A stretch of DNA of 64,000 nucleotides from assembly GCF_016545825.1 (NCBI RefSeq), contig NC_052617.1, positions 6,220,600 to 6,284,599 on the forward strand, in the 5' to 3' direction. Origin of the DNA: Eucalyptus grandis. Lineage: Eukaryota; Streptophyta; Magnoliopsida; Myrtales; Myrtaceae. Positions 58,771-64,000 of the stretch are shown one piece after another (the stretch's first letter is position 1; each line of letters opens with the position of its first letter). The position numbers were made by a program, and so were the translations under genes. The notes beneath the pieces are model-generated. The model was not told where the DNA came from. It made no database searches and saw nothing but the letters and a program-made list of their open reading frames with translations.

Positions 58771-59880
58771 TGGCCTAGTTGATAATTTGGGAGCCCTCAT
58801 GAATATATATACCCCAACTAGGGTTTCCAGCTCCTTCCTCATTTGTTTATTTGTGGTCGGAAAACTGTGGTGGCTGCTCCTCCAATAGCAATATTCATGG
58901 TTTCGTTGGGGCCTTAGTTTTCAACTACAAGTCCACAAGGCGGTGCTTCACGTGCTTATAGTTTAACCCGAAATTTGATTGATGACGGATTTATTAATTC
59001 TTAGATTGAAGTCGTGATGTCCGCAGCCGTTGTCTGTGTTTTGTGTATTGTCGTTTTACGCGTTCTTGTCCACATGAGCTTTATAGATTCCAAAGGAAAT
59101 TTCTGGTAAGCGAAGTCACCAATGGGGTGTGAAATATCTTGGCCGGTACCCTTTGACACTATGGCACCTTCCCAAGAGAATACTTACCTAAATAGGTAAA
59201 TTTTCAGCCAGAGAATCACTTTATCTTCAACCATGAGCCGTGCAACATGCGAACCATGACTCAAGTTGATAGGCGTAATCAAAGTGTTTGCACTTTTTGC
59301 CGAACCCTCTGGATCTGAATATCGATTTTTTATTTTCCATAAACAATTCGTCTCAACTCTGTCTGTACTGAGAATATAGTCTGCATATTAATTCCACATG
59401 TAATACTCATTGCATTTTGCATGTTATGGTTGATATCTGAATGTCCCCCCCAAAATAAATAAATAAATAAATAAACCTTTAGAAAGCTCTACTTCCATGC
59501 AATTTATTAGCCACGTGATTACATTGACATTCACAATGCTACCTAGTGTTATCTGGGTTGAAGAGAGTAGTCCCCCATTCCTCAGCTCAACTTAGTAGTA
59601 GAAGCATAAACATAATAGACCAGAGGGAGCAATGAGAAAATATGCATGACGATCTTCACTTAGAAATGCGAGATATGAACTATATATATCCAATTCCATA
59701 GTTTATAAACTAAAGGTTTTATCAATAACTTAATTAAAACACCAAACAATTAAGGAAGTCGACGGCCTTGTCACGTCACAGAAACTTAAACAGAAAAGCA
59801 AGGACCATATAAAAACCAAAAATTATTTGTTGCGACCTACTAATAATAACACCAACAACCCGAATAATAGGCAAACTCTC
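58771..59880. other. Spacer with a promoter-like patch but no gene
   Basis: ATATATATA at 58803 followed by ACTAGGGTTTCC at 58816 resembles a TATA box plus telo-box. The downstream sequence (for example MVSLGALVFNYKSTRRCFTC from 58898) is open only briefly and matches no family I know. An AAAT run lies at 59454-59475. Confidence 0.4.
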
Positions 59881-60500
59881 AGGACCATATTCTACTGCCG
59901 AGACCGGGGAGGCCCCGCCAGCTCCCCCTCTCCCCCAACCAATCATTCGCGGGGGAAGATCTCATCACGGGAAGGCCCCGATTGGCCACTCGATCGCCAC
60001 GTGTCCACAGACGTGCGCCTCCACCGTGCCTCCTGTGGGACCCTAGCAACGCCTCGAGGAGAGAGGGAGGGGCACCCAAAAAAAAAAAAGAAACTCTCTT
60101 ATATCGGGATATTTATATATATTTTTTATTATTTTATTTGTTTCGACCACACCTTTTTGAATTCCCCGCACATGAGGTCATGACGCCTAGGGGGGGTAGG
60201 GCGACGAAGCGGCACGGCGGGCCCCACTGCCTTTATTTATCGTGTGTGGCCAGGATTCGCTCGGTCCCCCGGCCCCCGCACACCAACTTCGAGGACCCCG
60301 AGGAAGGGCCGATCGACGGCCCGGATCCCCCCAACGGCTATCTCCCCCAGACGCGATCCGACGGCCGAAATACGAATGGCGGTTGCCGCCCTACAGTGGA
60401 CCGACCGCAGCGGTTGTCGGGTAAATTAGCAGTAAACAGCCACGTTATTCCATCGTATTCGGCCAAACGTATTGTACGGGCGAAAGGGCGACAGTATATT
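59881..60500. other. GC-rich region with a G-box/ABRE word
   Basis: A GC-rich block lies about 1 kb upstream of the PNRC-motif gene. GCCACGTGTCC at 59996-60006 contains the CACGTGTC abscisic-acid response core. Open frames across it are not recognisable as protein. Confidence 0.4.
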
Positions 60501-60844
60501 TGACGTCGGGATTGCGCGATCAAGATGCTTAAGCATGAAGTTTGAATTTTCAAAAATGATATCGCATCATTCGATAAAAATTCATTTCATTTATTGAAAA
60601 AAGTAAAAGCATGCGATTTTAAATATTGATTGATACAGCACGAAAACATGGAAAGAGTATATTATAACCGTACTTGTAGCTCCGAACTCTTGACGGCTTT
60701 TAAAAGGCGTGACCATAAAATCAAGCCACATAAAGAGTTTTTTTTTTTTTTTCCTATAATCCCTATTACACGATGTATTGTCTTGATACTTACTCAATTC
60801 TCATTGGTCGAAAGAGGTCCGTGATGGACGAGATCTAAGGAGGC

Positions 60845-60869
60845 AAAAAAAAAAAAAAAAAAAAAAAAA
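60845..60869. repeat. Poly(A) homopolymer
   Basis: A run of about 24 A is followed by GACAAATG. No flanking duplication was found. Confidence 0.85.
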
Positions 60870-60945
60870 GACAAATGAAGAATGGGGGATTAATTAAAAG
60901 AAGAAGACCGAGGTTGCATTGTGTAGCCGTTGGTGATATTTGGCC

Positions 60946-60952
60946 TATAAAA
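60946..60952 (+). promoter_or_regulatory. TATA box of the PNRC-motif gene
   Basis: TATAAAA lies about 30 bp before the probable transcription start near 60978. The leader then runs about 425 bp and contains a CT run at 61357-61375 just before the start codon. Confidence 0.6.
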
Positions 60953-61403
60953 TGATGGGGCGAGCTGACAGAAAGCTGCGTTCATTCCCAGAAAAGCTAG
61001 CTAGAGATCAGGGAAACCCTGTGGAATCTCTAAAGGAAAAGGGTGCTCGTATCGGTCGATCGTGAATCGACGCATGTAGCTGATGTTCGGAGTCCTATAT
61101 ATCTTGCCTTCTCTTCCGCTCTCTCTATTCTTGATCTTTTGATACCCGAGAGGCCGTCGATATCTTTCGTTGTTTTGATTTTCAAGTCTCGTTTTTCTCG
61201 TTCCGCCCCCTCACGTAGGTTTCTGTAAGCTGATCCGTACGGATTTTCCCTAAGAGCTCAGGCTGCTCAGACATCAAACTGTCTTTTTTGTGAATCAGTT
61301 TGAAAACCTTTGATAGCATAGGTTTCTTGTTTTTTCCCAGATCTCGATCAAAGAACTCTCTCTCTCTCTCTCTCTACTGCGAGTTCGTGAAGGAGCCGCC
61401 GCC

Positions 61404-62211
61404 ATGGAAGCAGTTGCTGCATCTTACGCACCGGATCACCAGCCGATCCCCCCATGCAAGCCAATCAAGACGATGCCGAAGAGAAACCACCACCACAGCC
61501 ACCATAGCTTCACAGCGAAACCGTCTCCCACGAGCACCGTCCACGGCGGAGCAGGAGGAGGAGCGGGTCATGTGCTGCTCTTCTATCCACCTCCTCTTTC
61601 GCGCTCTCTCTCCTTCTCTCACCCTCCTCCGTCATCACAGCCGGTCTCCAGCCCTCTCGGCTTCAACAGCGTCCCTCCTCGTCACCACCAGGGCCAGCCA
61701 CCTTTGCTCCCTTTGCCCAAACCCTACTCTTCCCTCTCTCTCCCACCCCCTAATTCTAACGTGAAGACCAACAAGCCCCAGTCGTCGCCGCTCACCCCCA
61801 AGAAGTCTTCTCCGAAGCGGCCGAAAAGGCGAGACCCCAACAACAAAAAGAAGGACACCAAGAACCCCGTGAAATCACCCCCCGCCCCACGTTCGGATAA
61901 CCCGTCAGCCGACGACGGGGACGCGATTATCGGGTCAACATGCTCGATGGGTCCCGACCCGGATGAGCTCCCAAGGCACGTCTTTGTGTCCAAAGGTTCG
62001 TTGAGAGGCGATGGGGGTTTCCGCTCGCTTGTTTTGGGAGATTTGGAGAAGTTCTCTGGCTCTGTGATGTACGCGATATCGCCTCCTCCGAGCAGCTTGC
62101 CGTTGCCCAAGTTCTCTGCTGAGGCCGAAGCAGCTCAGCTGCAACGCCGAGGCCGCCGGAGTCGACGCCGGCGCGACCGACAATCTCCGGCGGATCCTCC
62201 GTCTCCCCTGA
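61404..62211 (+). CDS. Proline-rich PNRC-motif protein, one-base frame break
   Basis: The intronless reading frame from the ATG at 61404 is rich in Pro, Ser, His and Lys. It contains SGSVMYAISPPPSSLPLPKF, the proline-rich nuclear receptor coactivator motif (SPPPSSLPLPKF) that in other proteins binds EVH1-type partners such as mRNA-decapping factors. Plant members normally continue with a basic segment and end near ATNDLRRLLRL. Here that end (ATDNLRRILRLP, stop at 62209-62211) lies in the next frame. An extra G near 62118, in TCTGCTGAGG, accounts for the shift. As given, the frame instead runs on to 62387 with an arginine-rich, unfamily-like tail. Sequencing error is the simplest explanation; a real frameshift is possible. 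The natural protein would be about 269 residues. Confidence 0.7.
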
Positions 62212-62529
62212 ACACGTTTCTGCATACTTTCTTCCGAAGCTCAAGAAGGGACAAACTCGAGCTAAAAGGGGTCCACATGATCGCCCGACCTGAACCGCTT
62301 TTAGTATGGTTTTGTTCTGGTGGTATGGTGATGTTTTGTGTCTCCGTGTCTGTCTGTGTGTACGTAGGTCTCTTTTGGGTGTTCTGATTTTCTGTTTATT
62401 GTCTTCTCTTTCGTTTCGTTTCTTGCTTCTGAAGATCCATTTGTGGCCACCTCCTGCTTTTTAGAAATGGGGTGCACAAAAAGTGATCGACACATATATG
62501 AAATAGTTACTGTCGTTGAAAGATGCAAG

Positions 62530-62531
62530 AG

Positions 62532-62562
<31 letters not shown>
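62530..62562. repeat. CT microsatellite downstream of the PNRC-motif gene
   Basis: About 16 CT repeats lie roughly 320 bp after the family-like stop codon, in or just beyond the 3' UTR. Confidence 0.9.
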
Positions 62563-62563
<1 letters not shown>

Positions 62564-64000
62564 AATTGTTTCTTCTTTTTGCTAATATTCCTCAGGATGC
62601 TCTTGGTTCGGTTTCTGTCTTGTTCTTAGATATTTTGGGTGAATAAAAGTAATATATGATCCACGAGAACTTAGGATGTGCCGCTATATATGTAATGAAC
62701 ATCATTTATAATTTGTGAACCGTACTAAAAAAGAATGCTTGTACAAGAAAGTAAGTCTCACTTATTCCGCTGTACTGGCACCGTAAGTAGAATGTTAGTT
62801 TGATTCTCATGGTTGCTATCCATCGCCGATATGCCTTTCAAGCTGAGTTTTTGTTCATTGGCGCATGCCCATTTGATGAAAGAAACAAATCTACAATAAT
62901 ATACCGCACGAGCAGTCTTCTTGTATGGAAATATATTAGGGTACAAAAGAAAATTAGTCATGGAAGGATTCGCAGATCTACACGCAGCCAATGAATTGCA
63001 CTAGATCAGAAACTTCTACTTGTTCTTCTGCCTGCAACCTCTCAACATATGTGAACCCTTTCAATTCTTCATGGTTTGATGTGATGAAGAATAGGTTGTT
63101 CTCACATGGGTCGCCAATAAGAAGTGACCGAAAGAGCAAGGAATTGAGCACCAATACTTTTTATCTTTACCTACTTAGCTTTGTCGATTAGCATTTTTTT
63201 TTTCTATATGTGATTCTGGTGTATTATAAGGACCCCGATCATTAATAATAGTTCCTGTTCGACCAAACAAATCTCCCGGATTCAGCGATAAGATCATTTT
63301 CGTACCAACTGTTGTCTTGATAGGGAGGTTTAGGAACTCAATTTCTTTGAAAAAAAATCAGAAATGGAAATCTTTTTTCTTCTAGACATGTAACGCGTTC
63401 ATCATAGATATTCATGCTATATGACTAATGAATACGTTTTGAAAGTGCTAAGAAATGCTAAAGGCCGTCTTTCGATATTAATTTTTGTTTTTCAATTGGC
63501 ATTGCATGTGACTTCCACAAACCACTAAGGATATTTAAGTTTGATGCATGATCGATCCACAACTACCATGGATTTCAAAGTTCTTACTGAAGCCAAGAAA
63601 GTATCATACTTCTTTGTAATTGTAGGTGTCTTCTAAATCCAAGACTTGGCTTGCAAGCCGAAGGTTACAAGTGAGATTACCTAGTTTATTCTTGATCTTG
63701 AAGGATAGATGTGAATTTAGGTGCGCCATTGGTCTTATCCTTCCCCCACTACACCAGGTAAGGTAATGGTTAGAAGCTTGTCCATTGGGCAGTCGGTGCT
63801 GCGTTGACATCCTGAATCAAATATTTCGGCGACAATTGAGATAGGAAAAGTGAGGTTTATGTAGTTTTTTTAGACTTTCTTAAATTATCTGATGTGCTAT
63901 TTTATAGGTATTTGAGTATTCCTCACTTCCGCCCAAAAAAAAGAAAAAAAAAAGTTTTCCTTCACTTCCCTCACTTCACTAACTAATCACCTATTTTCTC
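62563..64000. other. AT-rich spacer to window end
   Basis: No gene, RNA or repeat with clear structure is supported. Confidence 0.55.

Noticed and set aside
58975..59060. Possible C/D box snoRNA (TTGATGA at 58978)
   Set aside because: No D box (CTGA) at a suitable distance and no closing stem were found.
59827..60503. Overlapping GC-rich open frames up to 173 codons
   Set aside because: Several frames are open at once because of base composition; the peptides lack any recognisable motif and pass through a poly(A) run.
61300..61764. 154-codon plus-strand frame in the PNRC gene leader
   Set aside because: It overlaps the real frame out of phase and is Ser/Arg low-complexity text; the PNRC motif lies in the frame starting at 61404.
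1..64000. CRISPR arrays, bacterial operons, integrases
   Set aside because: The window is plant nuclear DNA; the tandem repeats seen are kilobase units or short duplications without spacer structure.

Overview
The window is nuclear DNA of a woody eudicot. It has spliced plant genes with GT-AG introns, plant-only families, an AT-rich background, and many small non-autonomous transposons. A Myrtales/Myrtaceae origin is my guess from the look of the GC-cored non-autonomous elements; it is not proven by the sequence.

Layout. (1) 1-10190: a head-to-tail array of about 2.65 kb units, three complete plus one truncated on the right. Each unit carries a promoter/5' leader and what looks like only the first exon of a WD40 subunit of the plant TPLATE endocytic complex (TWD40-1-like), plus two exon-like segments I cannot name. 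(2) 10191-12740: spacer with a GC-rich island and a degenerate MITE-like element. (3) 12740-15342 (+): promoter and three coding exons of an unnamed plant-specific family (N-terminal MSRCFPY, C-terminal YALPYTVPF), with a one-base frame break in exon 1 and many short tandem duplications. (4) 15927-26779 (+): a complete 22-exon VPS35 gene, the retromer core subunit, 790 aa. (5) 27505-33031 (-): an ABCB13/14-type full-size ABC transporter, convergent with VPS35. Its ten exons and all splice sites are preserved, but at least five frame breaks are present. (6) 33-38.6 kb: spacer with remnants of a receptor-like protein (RLP) gene and a 689-bp PIF/Harbinger-like MITE with TTA target duplications. 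(7) 38725-41061 (-): an intact single-exon LRR receptor-like protein gene. (8) 41-52 kb: a decayed, repeatedly duplicated tract with RLP 5'-end copies, a CACTA end, a tRNA-derived SINE, a LINE 3' fragment, a duplicated exon of a CBS/CNNM-type protein and a GC-rich insert of possible organellar origin. (9) 52290-55000 (+): a complete gene for the small RNA polymerase I subunit A12 (NRPA12-like, 116 aa). (10) 55-60 kb: a MITE-like element and AT-rich spacer. (11) about 60978-62387 (+): a proline-rich nuclear receptor coactivator (PNRC) motif protein, with one extra base that throws its conserved C-terminus out of frame.

The genes are independent housekeeping, transport and defence-type genes, not a pathway or operon. 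The most unusual signals are: the tandem promoter+exon-1 array, whose copies differ mainly at CTG/CAG trinucleotides and homopolymers; a cluster of six short tandem duplications in one small gene, one of which duplicates a splice donor; and several tiny (about 20 bp) poly(A) insertions flanked by 15-17 bp target-site duplications. Frame breaks in three genes may be assembly or base-calling error rather than biology, and I flag this throughout.
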